Source of the DNA: Thermodesulfobacteriota bacterium
GTDB taxonomy: Bacteria; Desulfobacterota; Desulfobacteria; Desulfobacterales; JAUWMJ01
Assembly (NCBI GenBank): GCA_034189135.1
Contig: JAXHVO010000032.1
Span: 1 to 54,828 of the forward strand
DNA length: 54,828 nt
Direction of reading: 5' to 3'
Made by a program: the position numbers and the translations under genes. Positions 1 to 8,909 of the stretch are shown here, piece after piece; the first letter of the stretch is position 1; every line of letters starts with the position of its first letter. The notes below the pieces were generated by a model. It made no database searches, had not been told where the DNA came from, and was given only the letters and a program-made list of their open reading frames with translations.

Positions 1-309
1 AAAATGGATTTGGTCGCAGAACAGTAATTTTAACACAATAATACCCCTTAAGGGGTTATCAGTATCGATGCCCTTATAGGGCTTTATGCAAGCCTCCGGC
101 TGGGCCGGAGGTCATGACTTATATGGGATTAAATAATGATGAATGGGTAAGAAATGACACCGATGGCTGAGCAAAAAGTTCTATATACCAAAATAATAAA
201 ACTCGGACTTGACAAGGACAGGTGTTTAAGGGGAAAGATAAATCATGTTACTTCAATATGAGAGATTTTTGGGAAATACTTATTTTTTAATATCAGGCAA
301 TAGAAATTT
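1..309. other. Gene-free left edge with three tandem short palindromes
   Basis: No convincing gene lies here. Three hairpin-forming palindromes follow each other: 43-56 (ACCCCTTAAGGGGT), 70-82 (GCCCTTATAGGGC) and 93-111 (CCTCCGGC, loop TGG, GCCGGAGG). The last is followed by GGTCATGACTTA at 110-121, a string that recurs at 30832-30843. The block could be a REP-like element or the end of a mobile element that begins outside the window. The remainder, 122-309, shows nothing recognisable. Confidence 0.45.
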
Positions 310-846
310 ATGAAAAATCGCTATCTCTGGAATCGCTATTTTTTTACTGCGCTACTCGTTCTTATTTCCGCATGCTGTTTGTCATCCTGCTCGAAAGAAG
401 AAGATGATGATATTTCACTCATTCTGAGCGTCATCGAAAAAGCTGAGGTGCTGGCAGAAGAGCATGATACGGGAAAGCTGATGGAATTAACTACCAAAAA
501 TTTTACCGCTCAGGATGGGAAATTGAAACGCCAGCAGGTGAGAAAATTCCTCTGGCTGACCTTTAGAAGATATGGCAAGTTCAATTTGATTTTTCCCGAG
601 CCCGCTGTTGAGATTTTGGAAAAAGAAAAATCTGCCACTGCAGTGGTGCATTTTCTGGTGGTTAAAAAAGAACAACCTGTTCCTGATTTGGAAAAACTAT
701 ATAAGGACCCCGAACGCTGGCTTAAAGAAGTGGGTGAGCTTGCCGACCTGTACAGGCTCGGCATACATTTTAGGAAGAACGGAGATAACTGGTTGGTAAC
801 TGAGGCAAAAATTGAACCTTACCGGGGTTTTGGCTTCGATAATTAA
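310..846 (+). CDS. Putative lipoprotein of unknown function
   Basis: The 178-residue product starts with a charged tip, a hydrophobic stretch and a lipobox-like LSACCLSSC, so it is probably a lipid-anchored envelope protein. The mature part mixes helices and strands and could adopt an NTF2/SnoaL-like fold: a helix near residues 40-65, then strand-rich text such as TAVVHFLVV, ending in WLVTEAKIEPY. That fold guess is inference only, and I recognise no named family. The gene stands alone and is convergent with the acetyltransferase gene just downstream, with only a few bases between the stop codons. A weak Shine-Dalgarno precedes the ATG. Confidence 0.6.
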   Translation: MKNRYLWNRYFFTALLVLISACCLSSCSKEEDDDISLILSVIEKAEVLAEEHDTGKLMELTTKNFTAQDGKLKRQQVRKFLWLTFRRYGKFNLIFPEPAVEILEKEKSATAVVHFLVVKKEQPVPDLEKLYKDPERWLKEVGELADLYRLGIHFRKNGDNWLVTEAKIEPYRGFGFDN

Positions 847-853
847 TTGCTTT

Positions 854-1300
854 TTAACCTATTTTTTTATCAAATACTCTTTGCTGCTTGGATATAGAAA
901 AACCCATATTGGAGTAAAACTCTTTGGCGTCTTTCCTTTTGCTGTTGCTTCTTACCCGCAGCCTGGTAAGTTCGTTTTGCACCGTCCAGTTTTCAGCGGC
1001 TTTCAACAGCGCTTTTCCAATACCTTTCCGGCGAAATGATGCTGAAACCACAAAACCGCCTATTTCAGCAAATGATCCTGATTCAACTCTGTTAGCCACG
1101 TACACGTGAATCCAGCCGACTATTTTCCCACTCGACACCAAGGAGACATAAATGACATGATCCTGGGAATTCAACAGGGTACTGAGACGTTGTTGAATTT
1201 CAAACTCTGATGATGAATAACCAAGCTGTGCTGTCAATTCAGCTATAGCTGAAACATCATCCATTGTTGTCTGGCGGATTTCATACTGCACTTGATTCAT
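854..1300 (-). CDS. GNAT-family N-acetyltransferase
   Basis: This 148-residue protein has the length and order of a single GNAT domain. Visible signs are the early strand YEIRQTTMDDVSAIAEL, the central strand pair KIVGWIHVYV and FAEIGGFVVSASF, the acetyl-CoA pyrophosphate loop RRKGIGKALL (residues 90-99), and the late FYSNMGF motif (about 128-134). It should transfer an acetyl group from acetyl-CoA to an amine; the substrate cannot be read from sequence. It is monocistronic on the minus strand, convergent with the upstream lipoprotein gene. The ATG at 1300 has only a weak ribosome site. The family call is secure, the function is not. Confidence 0.85.
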   Translation of the reverse strand: MNQVQYEIRQTTMDDVSAIAELTAQLGYSSSEFEIQQRLSTLLNSQDHVIYVSLVSSGKIVGWIHVYVANRVESGSFAEIGGFVVSASFRRKGIGKALLKAAENWTVQNELTRLRVRSNSKRKDAKEFYSNMGFSISKQQRVFDKKIG

Positions 1301-1407
1301 AGTCTTTCAGTTTGAAGCATTACGCCTTACATTGGTCATCAGGCAGGCTAAAGGGAAGTGGCAAGGTCGACTGTATGATCCCTGCCAGGTGAATGGAATA
1401 TATGCTG

Positions 1408-1965
1408 CTACATTTCCGACCGCTGCCTGGCTAAATCTGCCATATTGCGGGCCTGCCTGGCTGACTGCATTGCCCTTCTGCCATTTTCAGTTTCCGTTGA
1501 AGCAATGCTTTGCCAAATTTCCTCGGCTTCTTCGAAAGCGCTAATCGCGCTTTCCCATTGCTGACTTCTGGCATAAGAATTCCCCTGATTGAATTTCATT
1601 TTCGCCTGATTGTATATTTCGACAATCTTTAACTCTGCATCATAATTCTCCTGATTTTCCAGGGCTTTTCTAATTTTTGCAGCGTTGTTCCTGCAGATGG
1701 TTATGTTTCGTTTGGCGGAGCCTGCGATTTTGGGACAACGGCAGTTTTCCATTTCCGAAGCTTCCTGATACAATTCTTCTGCCTCTTCATATAGTTCGAT
1801 GGCTTCTGCATATTCTTTTTGTTTTGAAGCAGCCATGGCAGCATTAAATATCCGGCCGGCTTCCTCCATCACATCATCGCAGCTGTCAGCAGAAACGGTT
1901 AAAGGCAGAGAAAAAACAATCAAACAAGCTGCCACCAAAACAACAAAATTTTTCTTAATGTTCAT
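1408..1965 (-). CDS. Exported TPR-like repeat protein, unknown function
   Basis: The 185-residue product has a clear signal peptide (MNIKKNFVVLVAACLIVF...VSADS). The mature part is almost entirely helical with internal similarity: a segment near residues 40-60 (KEYAEAIELYEEAEELYQEA) resembles one near 145-165 (QQWESAISAFEEAEEIWQS), the look of TPR units, so it probably acts as a periplasmic protein-binding scaffold. Two cysteines in ENCRCPKIA may form a disulfide. The start at 1965 is supported by an AAAGGAG site eight bases upstream. It lies 60 bases downstream of the CsgG-like lipoprotein gene on the same strand and may be cotranscribed with it. Confidence 0.65.
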   Translation of the reverse strand: MNIKKNFVVLVAACLIVFSLPLTVSADSCDDVMEEAGRIFNAAMAASKQKEYAEAIELYEEAEELYQEASEMENCRCPKIAGSAKRNITICRNNAAKIRKALENQENYDAELKIVEIYNQAKMKFNQGNSYARSQQWESAISAFEEAEEIWQSIASTETENGRRAMQSARQARNMADLARQRSEM

Positions 1966-2027
1966 TCAGATCTCCTTTCACTGAACTCTCTTCGCAAAGC
2001 TCGGAATACGACAAAAAATGCTGTTAA

Positions 2028-2648
2028 TTATTTGCCTTGCCCGCATAATTTTTTGATTAATTCTTTGGAAAAAGCTTTGACAGTCTCATTAATCACCCTG
2101 GTTGTTTCGTCCGTTCCAACTACTTTTGTAATTGACCCGGACCATAAAACAACCGCATCAGAAGCTCTTACACATCTTGCAGAAAAAGATACGGAAGATT
2201 TTTGGTAGATTAAAACAGCGTTTCCGCCGGATGCGTCTCCAACACTTCCGATTATAATGGCATCTATTCCAGCGATATTTGCCACCTCTGCAAGTTGGTT
2301 GGATTCCAACAGGCCGGATATAGTAAGATTTTTTTCTTTTAGAACGGCTTTCAACCTCGAGCGCTCAACCACAGTGACATTTGGTAAAGACATGAGATGA
2401 CTTGTAAGCAGGTCGCCTATCATTTTCCCTGCGTCTGTTGCTGAACCTGACCCATAAAGCAAAGATGCAACTGTATCGCCTTTTTTATAGTCAAAATCCA
2501 GCACCGCGATATTCATCTGTTGCTTTTGGTAGTATTTTGGAGAAACAACAATATTAATGTGTTGCGAAGATGCACAGGCGCATAAAAACAGAATCACAGA
2601 AAGCACTGAAAATAATCTAGCTTTAAAAATTAATTGACTAATTTTCAT
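2028..2648 (-). CDS. CsgG/HfaB-like lipoprotein
   Basis: An upstream in-frame ATG at 2705 exists, but I place the start at 2648: GGAGGTG sits just before it, and the protein then begins with a proper lipoprotein signal (MKISQLIF...LFLCACASS). The mature part reads like the CsgG/HfaB fold: INIVVSPKYY, MNIAVLDFDYKKGD, a helix with GKMIGDLLTSHLMSLP, then NVTVVERSRLKAVLKEKNL and a strand-rich C-terminus. CsgG family members form outer-membrane secretion pores or act as regulatory lipoproteins. No curli subunit genes are nearby, so curli export is not supported. The following gene on the same strand encodes an exported repeat protein. Confidence 0.7.
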   Translation of the reverse strand: MKISQLIFKARLFSVLSVILFLCACASSQHINIVVSPKYYQKQQMNIAVLDFDYKKGDTVASLLYGSGSATDAGKMIGDLLTSHLMSLPNVTVVERSRLKAVLKEKNLTISGLLESNQLAEVANIAGIDAIIIGSVGDASGGNAVLIYQKSSVSFSARCVRASDAVVLWSGSITKVVGTDETTRVINETVKAFSKELIKKLCGQGK

Positions 2649-2876
2649 TTTGCACCTCCGCTTATTATGAGAAACGATAAACCCAACTTGAAAATCGTCT
2701 ATCATTCGTATGCAACCCGTTTTTGAAAAATTGGATAATTGAAACGAAAAGAATGAATGTGATCAAACTTGTTGTCAAAATGTAATGTTGACACCCACAC
2801 ACTGTTTGGTGATTTTATTTTAAAGGATAGCATAGCTCAAACACGTTAGAAACTTATAAATTAATGTGCCGCAACC

Positions 2877-5800
2877 CTAAGGGGCGAAATGACCTTGCAA
2901 CCATCCGATAAGATATCTTTCAAACCCTTTATTGCTATATGGAACGAGTGATCGAAGCTTTTCTATAATAGCAATAAATGACTTGGGTTGCCCTCTTAAA
3001 AGACACTCAAGGATCTTTCCCGTCTGAGCTTGATATTCCAGTGAAGGGTCACCTTCTCTCCAAATTTCAGTAAAAAAGTTTGCAGCAACCTTAATATGAG
3101 ATATCATATCGGCATCGGGTCCACCCAGTATTTCTGCAACTTTCGCGAATTTTCGCCCGCCTGGATCGTTTTTATCATTTGCAACCTTTAGTAGGACCAC
3201 TGCATCGACCGAGATAAATCGAAAACCGCCATCTATCATGTCAATTATAGCCTCAACATATCCATCCGTCGTCAGCAGATTTTGTTTCTGTGCGGCCATG
3301 AGCACTGGCTGGAGCCAGGAACTTTTCAATCTGAACTCTTGTGCTCCAATCATGCGGTATGCATAATCTTCACAGAGTAAAAGTCTGTTTGATCCATCAG
3401 CTGCGAGAATAGTGTCACAAAAGTATCTGTCAAACACACCGGAAATCTTGCGTATTTGAGGGGATAACTCTCGTGTACCCTCGGCAGGCAGTATTTTGCA
3501 ATGTTGATCAATCCAATCTATGTCATCATTAACCATTTTCAAAACGTCCTGAAGTTGTTCATCTGTGATCTCGTCGCGAAAATACTGCCCATCCCTCCAA
3601 GAGATATTCATGAAGGATTTGCCGATATGAGAAATTATGTCTTCTTTACGGAGCCGCAGAATATCCACTGAAGATTCGGTTATACCAATCGGGCCGCATA
3701 TCGCTGAAACAGGGTTTTCAATACCTAACCTGCGGATGATGTGAAATGTAAGTATATCAACGACGCAACCATGACATTCATTGCGTTTAATCGCTTCCAA
3801 GGCTGCGTCTCTTTCCATCAAAGTACCGATACAAACACGGAATGCACGTCCAGCGTCATGCAGGCCGTGCCATGCCTCGATGATATTGCCCCCAAAGTTA
3901 TTTGATATAAACTCGAGAGGAAGATTATTCTGCTCATATTGATCAAAGGCGGCCTGCATTGCGTCATGGCGGTCTTTAACGATAGTGAGGATGGGTTGCA
4001 TAGGATCTTTTTTATCGATGGTTACTTTCTCGAATCCTTTAAACATGGGGAATTGACGTTCGAAACGTTCCATTGACTTGTGCAAGGCGTCCAACCATTT
4101 GTGTTTTATAGATACGATGCGCCATTCTTCGCGAGGTTCTTTGCGTTCATCAATAATAAATGTATCGTTAGCTCGGAGTCCAAGTGCTTTTCGAGCCACA
4201 GGATGATCCGGTGCTATGGCATGATTGTTGTATGTGCGAAGCTTTTCTTCCGGTTCGATCAAATATCTATCATTCTCACCTCTTTCGTTTTCAATAGTAA
4301 AAACAACATCCGGCCCGACTTTTGTTACTTCGAGATTTATTGTTTCTGCTCTGTTTGAAAGTAGTAACAAGCACGTGTATTGGAAATGAATCTTTGGGTC
4401 CTTGCGATTTTTGATGAATACTGCATATCCGAGCTTCAGGCTACGTTCTTCAAAGCCAAAATGATTAAGCCACCTGGCAAGGTATATGCGGTCAAGAGGT
4501 TTTCCATCAAGTCTTTCCACGTTTCCTTCAAGAAAGGCCCTTACGTCCGTTTCATCACCGCGACGCAGACGGACGTCAATCCATTTAAAACGCATAGAAA
4601 GATCTTCGGGACACATTTGAATATAATGATCCATCACTTTTTCAGCGGTGACATAATCACCACGGATCATGTGTACTGCTGACTGTATTCGCAGATACAA
4701 GGGTTTTTCTGCAATATCCTGAGGCAGTTTCTTTATTGCTTCATGCACCTGCCGACGTCGATCACTGTTGATCATGGCAGGCAGAAGCAGACGCAGGGCT
4801 GGCGTATCGCGAGTGAAATCAACCCAGCTATCAAGTACATCGACTACTTTATCATACCGTTGTTGTCTATCCAGTTCCTTAGCAACGACAAATCGATCAT
4901 AGAATGAAGATGCATCGTTCAATAGTTTCATAGCTTGGGTCAATGTCTGCTCAGCTGCTGGGTCACCACACCTATGCTGGCAATGGGCAAGAAAAACAAG
5001 GACTTCGATTTTTCCCGGATATGCTTTTGCTAAGGCATTCGAACGATCCATTACGATATTCGGCTTATTTTCCTTTAAGTAGCTTTCAATTTTGATAAAA
5101 GAGGCTGATAATCTATGCTTTTCGTCGACATGGGGTTTAGACACATCGCTTAATACTTCGCGCGCCGCCTCTGGGTCAATCTTGACAAGTTGTTGCGCTA
5201 TCATGACAGCGGTCTCCGGGTCTTTCCCGGCTTTTTCTTGTAGAAGTTTTAATGCCTTCTCCTCTTCATCCAATACCAAATGAATGGCAGCCCTCTCTCT
5301 GATAAGGTCAATGTCATCCGGTGTCTTTTCAAGTACTTCATCGAGTACTTTTGCCGCCGATTCGTGGTCACCTTGGGCACGGTATGCAACTGATAGGTTG
5401 TGGGGGAGACTTGTGTCATCAAATGCTTCCTCAGCACGCTTATGTTTTTCCCAAAGCGACTTAAGATGTTTAATAGCGGTGCGGAGTATGCCTGTATCAA
5501 AACCAACCGGCTGACATTGGCCCAACAATATCCAGCGTGATTCCATAATCTCATCAAGGTCTGCTTCAGCCGCGGCACGCTTTAACTCATCTACATCGGG
5601 GAAAAGAGAAAATGCCTCTCGTGCTGCTTTCCGCCATTCTGGCTGCTTCCGACGGCGAAAAAATGAGATGACTCCCATCCTGACGGCTGGTGTATCATGA
5701 ATTTCTTTTGGGATGAGAATTAAGGGATCTGTTATCGAATCATCATTGAAATGAGCCTGGACAAGATAAGAGGCAGCATTTTCGTTCATAGGATCTTGGT

Positions 5801-6737
5801 GCAGCGCAGCTTCAGCAGCTTTAATAGCCTCCTCCATATTGCCCTTGATCAGATGGGAGAGTGTTAGATTGGCCATTCCAATTTTGTCAGTAGAATCATA
5901 TTTTATAGCTGCCATAAAATCGTCGGCAGCGCCTTTCTCGTCTCCCATTTTCAACTTTGCCGCCCCGATGTTTGTGATCATCCGAAATCGGGCACGAGAT
6001 GATGCTTTTCCCCAGCAACGTTTTTTTAATCTCTCTAGTAAATCAAGGGCTGTTCGGGCACGGTCATCCCTTATTAGATCACGATAGGTATCAATCTCAT
6101 CATGCAAATAAATATCGATCGTTTCAGAGGCTTTTGTTGAAGTATCGCTGCTATTTTGGATAGCATATTTATTAAGCTCGAATAATTTGTCAAGCTTGTT
6201 CATAATAAAAACATGGTCTTTTTTTGAATCAGCAAAGTCGCTTAATAGCTTATCTGTGAATGGTGTGCTATCTGGAAGGAAAGCCTGTATCGCTGGGGCG
6301 TACTGACTAATTTGATTCTCAAGCTCACTCCACCCCCATACGGTAACATCCATAGGGTGGTTGGATTCTTTGTTTTCTTGAGTTATATTTCTAGCAACCT
6401 TTTGGATTTTGGTGTCGTCTGGGGCGGTAGTGACAAGAAAAAATTCCAAAATGGGAGGAGTGAAATTGCGTGCCTTCTCCACCTCTCTTCTAAGCTCATT
6501 CTCAGTGACTTTCTTTCCGAGATTACGGTCCTTCCCTTTACATTGAACGCCGACGTAGTGCCCACCCGAACCGCCTCGTCTTCCCCAAATATCAACACCA
6601 TTTTGGGCTTGCCCATGACGCCCATTTAAAGCAGTGGCTGGATCGTCGAGAATACACTCGAAAAGCACCCTGCAATGGCGCTCAAAATCCTGCCAATTTT
6701 GGGGGGGTGGTATTGATACTGATGAATAGTCTGCCAT
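2877..6737 (-). CDS. Mrr-like nuclease / TPR / GreAB-C-like / PIN-like fusion protein
   Basis: This 1286-residue protein has four readable parts. Residues about 10-150 look like a PD-(D/E)XK nuclease of the Mrr group: GVDIWG supplies D49 and VGVQCKGK supplies Q65-x-K67. Residues about 190-780 are helical with TPR-like repeats. Residues about 830-885 match the C-terminal domain of GreA/GreB (APDHPVARKALGL, then EEWRIVSIKHKW). Residues about 965-1190 look like a PIN nuclease: CVVDILTFHIIRRLGI with the first Asp near 993, later LLLCEDYAYR and the closing DGGFRFISVDAVVL. TPR-GreAB-C-PIN proteins are a known, little-studied family proposed to act in toxin-like or antiviral responses; the added N-terminal nuclease is the unusual part. 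It is monocistronic with no evident partner. A soluble cytoplasmic protein is likely. Confidence 0.8.
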   Translation of the reverse strand: MADYSSVSIPPPQNWQDFERHCRVLFECILDDPATALNGRHGQAQNGVDIWGRRGGSGGHYVGVQCKGKDRNLGKKVTENELRREVEKARNFTPPILEFFLVTTAPDDTKIQKVARNITQENKESNHPMDVTVWGWSELENQISQYAPAIQAFLPDSTPFTDKLLSDFADSKKDHVFIMNKLDKLFELNKYAIQNSSDTSTKASETIDIYLHDEIDTYRDLIRDDRARTALDLLERLKKRCWGKASSRARFRMITNIGAAKLKMGDEKGAADDFMAAIKYDSTDKIGMANLTLSHLIKGNMEEAIKAAEAALHQDPMNENAASYLVQAHFNDDSITDPLILIPKEIHDTPAVRMGVISFFRRRKQPEWRKAAREAFSLFPDVDELKRAAAEADLDEIMESRWILLGQCQPVGFDTGILRTAIKHLKSLWEKHKRAEEAFDDTSLPHNLSVAYRAQGDHESAAKVLDEVLEKTPDDIDLIRERAAIHLVLDEEEKALKLLQEKAGKDPETAVMIAQQLVKIDPEAAREVLSDVSKPHVDEKHRLSASFIKIESYLKENKPNIVMDRSNALAKAYPGKIEVLVFLAHCQHRCGDPAAEQTLTQAMKLLNDASSFYDRFVVAKELDRQQRYDKVVDVLDSWVDFTRDTPALRLLLPAMINSDRRRQVHEAIKKLPQDIAEKPLYLRIQSAVHMIRGDYVTAEKVMDHYIQMCPEDLSMRFKWIDVRLRRGDETDVRAFLEGNVERLDGKPLDRIYLARWLNHFGFEERSLKLGYAVFIKNRKDPKIHFQYTCLLLLSNRAETINLEVTKVGPDVVFTIENERGENDRYLIEPEEKLRTYNNHAIAPDHPVARKALGLRANDTFIIDERKEPREEWRIVSIKHKWLDALHKSMERFERQFPMFKGFEKVTIDKKDPMQPILTIVKDRHDAMQAAFDQYEQNNLPLEFISNNFGGNIIEAWHGLHDAGRAFRVCIGTLMERDAALEAIKRNECHGCVVDILTFHIIRRLGIENPVSAICGPIGITESSVDILRLRKEDIISHIGKSFMNISWRDGQYFRDEITDEQLQDVLKMVNDDIDWIDQHCKILPAEGTRELSPQIRKISGVFDRYFCDTILAADGSNRLLLCEDYAYRMIGAQEFRLKSSWLQPVLMAAQKQNLLTTDGYVEAIIDMIDGGFRFISVDAVVLLKVANDKNDPGGRKFAKVAEILGGPDADMISHIKVAANFFTEIWREGDPSLEYQAQTGKILECLLRGQPKSFIAIIEKLRSLVPYSNKGFERYLIGWLQGHFAP

Positions 6738-7333
6738 TTTTCAATCCGAAGGGTGTTTAATAGGCTTCCGATATGTTATGCTGTCAGGATAACTCAAGTT
6801 ACTGCTTTCACTTTACCATTTAGAGTATTTAATCATTAGATTTCTTCTTCAAGCATTGATATCGCTGGTTTCCACGAAGAATTATTTCTTTGATCTTCAA
6901 TTTTCATATGAATTTGATGGCCCAGTTGAGCGAAATTGTCCTGCGCAGAAATTACGTGTGTATGTGCAATTTCTGTGCAGAACAATTTCCACCTCCGATG
7001 TCTAATTTCAGTGGAGTTCAACGGAAATGGGGGCATGATGTCTTATATGATTATTAAAAATATTAAATATGGAAAAAAAGCGATTTATGTCTATGAAAAC
7101 AGCATAATATCTATTTTATTATGCAGATCATTTATAATTATAAATAAAATTAGGAGCCAAAGAGGTTCGCGCAGTTCGCAGTTGGATGAGATAGAGAACA
7201 GGTTCAGATTTAAAATAAATGTAAAATCTATAATAACCCAAAAAGATGTTAAACACAAGAAATAGTTCTTAAATTGTACCAAATTGCTTTGCGAAGACTA
7301 ACTGTTTTACGGTTTAAGATCAATTTTGGCTGG
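6738..7333. other. Gene-free stretch with a long imperfect hairpin
   Basis: I see no convincing gene. The short open frames here are AT-rich, lack family features and conflict with a strong inverted repeat: 6932-6953 pairs with 6968-6989 (22-nt arms, two mismatches, 14-nt loop). The promoter of the minus-strand fusion gene should lie at about 6740-6840. The string ATAACTCAAGTT at 6789-6800 also occurs in the terminal repeat near 54333. The rest is low-complexity AT-rich sequence. Confidence 0.5.
6932..6989. repeat. 22-nt imperfect inverted repeat
   Basis: The left arm 6932-6953 begins GAAATTGTCCTGCGCAGAA and the right arm 6968-6989 ends CTGTGCAGAACAATTTC; they are complementary except at two positions. 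There is no T-tract on either side, so it is not a simple terminator. It may be a small dispersed element or a structured RNA. Confidence 0.6.
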
Positions 7334-7864
7334 CTAATCTTTTTTCTTAAAAGAAAGCAGATATTGGATAAAATCGGCTGCATTTTTTGCGGCGAAATGG
7401 ATACCGGTGCGGGATGCAAATTCATGGTCTGCGGTAAAAACCGGTCCTCCTGCGATGATTTTTGTTTTTGACGGGAGGTTTTGGCTTATTTTTAAAATGT
7501 CTTCCTCTGAATCGAACTGGAGCACGGTTAATCCTAACAAATCAGGCTGATACTTGTTGCAGGTGCTGATGATTTTTTCCGGTGTCAGCAGAAGCCCGAG
7601 TTCAATGATTTCAACACCGGAAATCTCGGCAAACATGTTAATAATTTCGAGCCCATGCCCTAGGCCGTCGTCAATGGTTCCGGTCAGCATCAGCGGAGGC
7701 TGATCCCAAATCCCTAAAACACCTGTTTCAACTTTCCATTCATGCAAATCCGAAGCTGCGTTTTCAAGACCCGATCTGGAGGGTAAACCCGTTGATTGCC
7801 ATTTTTTGGACAGTTTATCCAGTTTTTTCCCCAGCTGTTTTTGGTATTTAGAAATATCGTTCAC
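7334..7864 (-). CDS. B12-binding-fold protein with degenerate cobalamin motif
   Basis: The 176-residue product resembles the cobalamin-binding module of methionine-synthase-like and corrinoid proteins: a helical N-terminus (about 1-65) followed by a Rossmann-like half with MLTGTIDDGLGHGLEI, VEIIELGLLLTPEKII, PDLLGLTVLQFDS and a late glycine motif KIIAGGPVF. The canonical DxHxxG that gives the lower axial histidine is distorted here to DGLGHG, so classical base-off, His-on cobalamin binding is doubtful. Translation starts at GTG 7864 with a modest AAAGAGA site. No methyltransferase or activating gene adjoins it. It may sense a corrinoid or other cofactor; this is inference. Confidence 0.65.
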   Translation of the reverse strand: MNDISKYQKQLGKKLDKLSKKWQSTGLPSRSGLENAASDLHEWKVETGVLGIWDQPPLMLTGTIDDGLGHGLEIINMFAEISGVEIIELGLLLTPEKIISTCNKYQPDLLGLTVLQFDSEEDILKISQNLPSKTKIIAGGPVFTADHEFASRTGIHFAAKNAADFIQYLLSFKKKD

Positions 7865-8214
7865 TCTCTTTAGCTAAACGTCCTAATTCGCAAGTTCGAT
7901 TATGTATTTGTTTGTATCGTTTCACCGCCCGGCTTGTCCCGCTGAGCGGGGCTTTGCTTGAGACGCAAAGATCGCAGAGTAAAATATTATTTCTTTTGCC
8001 GTTGAGAGGACGGCAAAAGAAAATCAATCAACGCTTGTTTTGTTACAACTACATGTTTTCATATCAAATTATATTTTTCTGTAGGAATGTATTCCTTATT
8101 GCTTTCGGCCTCTCAGCTGAAAACAATAAAAAAACGATTCTTTGCGTGCTTTGTTACTCTGCGGTAAAGTAAATCATTTTACTTGCTTGATTGCCATAGT
8201 CAGCGTTTTGATGG
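7865..8214. repeat. Gene-free repeat region with perfect 12-bp hairpin
   Basis: There is no gene. A perfect hairpin has arms at 7991-8002 and 8012-8023 (TTTCTTTTGCCG / CGGCAAAAGAAA). The flanks carry degraded copies of the ACGCAAAG...CGCAGAG type repeat: 7960-7980 reads one way, and 8133-8165 reads as its approximate reverse complement. The whole looks like an old palindromic intergenic element of about 240 bp. Confidence 0.5.
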
Positions 8215-8751
8215 TTATTTTTCGAGATAGCTGATAATTTTCTTATCATTTAGCAGGGCGGTTACCGCTTTTGTTATTGCGCCGGCACCGGCATGATACC
8301 TTGCCTGCTGAGCAAACGGGGAGTGATTGATGTGGTTGCCTTCATACTCCTGAGTATATCCGTCTGCTACCTCTACTTTAAGCATCACGATACAACGGAT
8401 TCCTGAAAACTCACTGTTAAGCTTTCCTGCGGTGATGGTTAATTTCAGTATTTTGTGGGCATCCTCGGTGACGTTGATGTTTCTTTTTTTCAGTTCGAAT
8501 TTTAACAGGCCGGCTGCCTTTTCTGTCCACTCACCCAAATCCCCAATCCATTTGCTTCCCGCAATACTGTAAAATACAGTATTTTTTCCTTGATGCTGGG
8601 CGTTTATAATGTGAACCGAATCTTTGACGTTCATTTCCGGCACTAAATCGGGTTTGACCGGAAAAGGTTTTACACTGTATGAGTGCGAACATCCATATAA
8701 CAACACGAACAGGATGAATGTGATAATTTTTTTCAATTGTGTGGATTTCAT
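8215..8751 (-). CDS. Putative lipoprotein, YajG-like (tentative)
   Basis: An in-frame ATG exists at 8826, but the start at 8751 has an AGGAGG site immediately upstream and yields a lipoprotein signal (MKSTQLKKIITFILFVLLYGCSHS). The mature protein of about 160 residues opens with VKPDLVPEMNVKDSVHIINAQ, has a middle block where FELKKRNINVTEDAHKILKL suggests a strand-helix-strand unit, and closes with GAGAITKAVTALLND. This arrangement resembles YajG-type outer-membrane lipoproteins, but I would not insist on the family. It is monocistronic, and nothing in the neighbourhood points to a role. Confidence 0.6.
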   Translation of the reverse strand: MKSTQLKKIITFILFVLLYGCSHSYSVKPFPVKPDLVPEMNVKDSVHIINAQHQGKNTVFYSIAGSKWIGDLGEWTEKAAGLLKFELKKRNINVTEDAHKILKLTITAGKLNSEFSGIRCIVMLKVEVADGYTQEYEGNHINHSPFAQQARYHAGAGAITKAVTALLNDKKIISYLEK

Positions 8752-8909
8752 TTCAACCTCCTGGTATAAACGTTTTTGGGAGTATTCACCAACGATGCCG
8801 GGCTTGCTAAATGTTCCAACTGTCACTACCGCAGTCGCAATTTTTAGGACTCATCTTCTTTTCACTTTTTCCGTTGAAGCCTCGTTTAAAAGATCAACTT
8901 ATATCTCAA

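Noticed and set aside
1332-1544. 70-codon plus-strand frame
   Set aside because: It overlaps the 3' end of the exported repeat-protein gene on the other strand and has no supporting features.
6836-7265. Two opposing short frames (66 and 109 codons)
   Set aside because: They overlap each other across a strong inverted repeat and are AT-rich with no recognisable protein features.
7912-8172. 86-codon plus-strand frame
   Set aside because: It spans the perfect hairpin at 7991-8023 and degraded repeats; its composition is that of a repeat.
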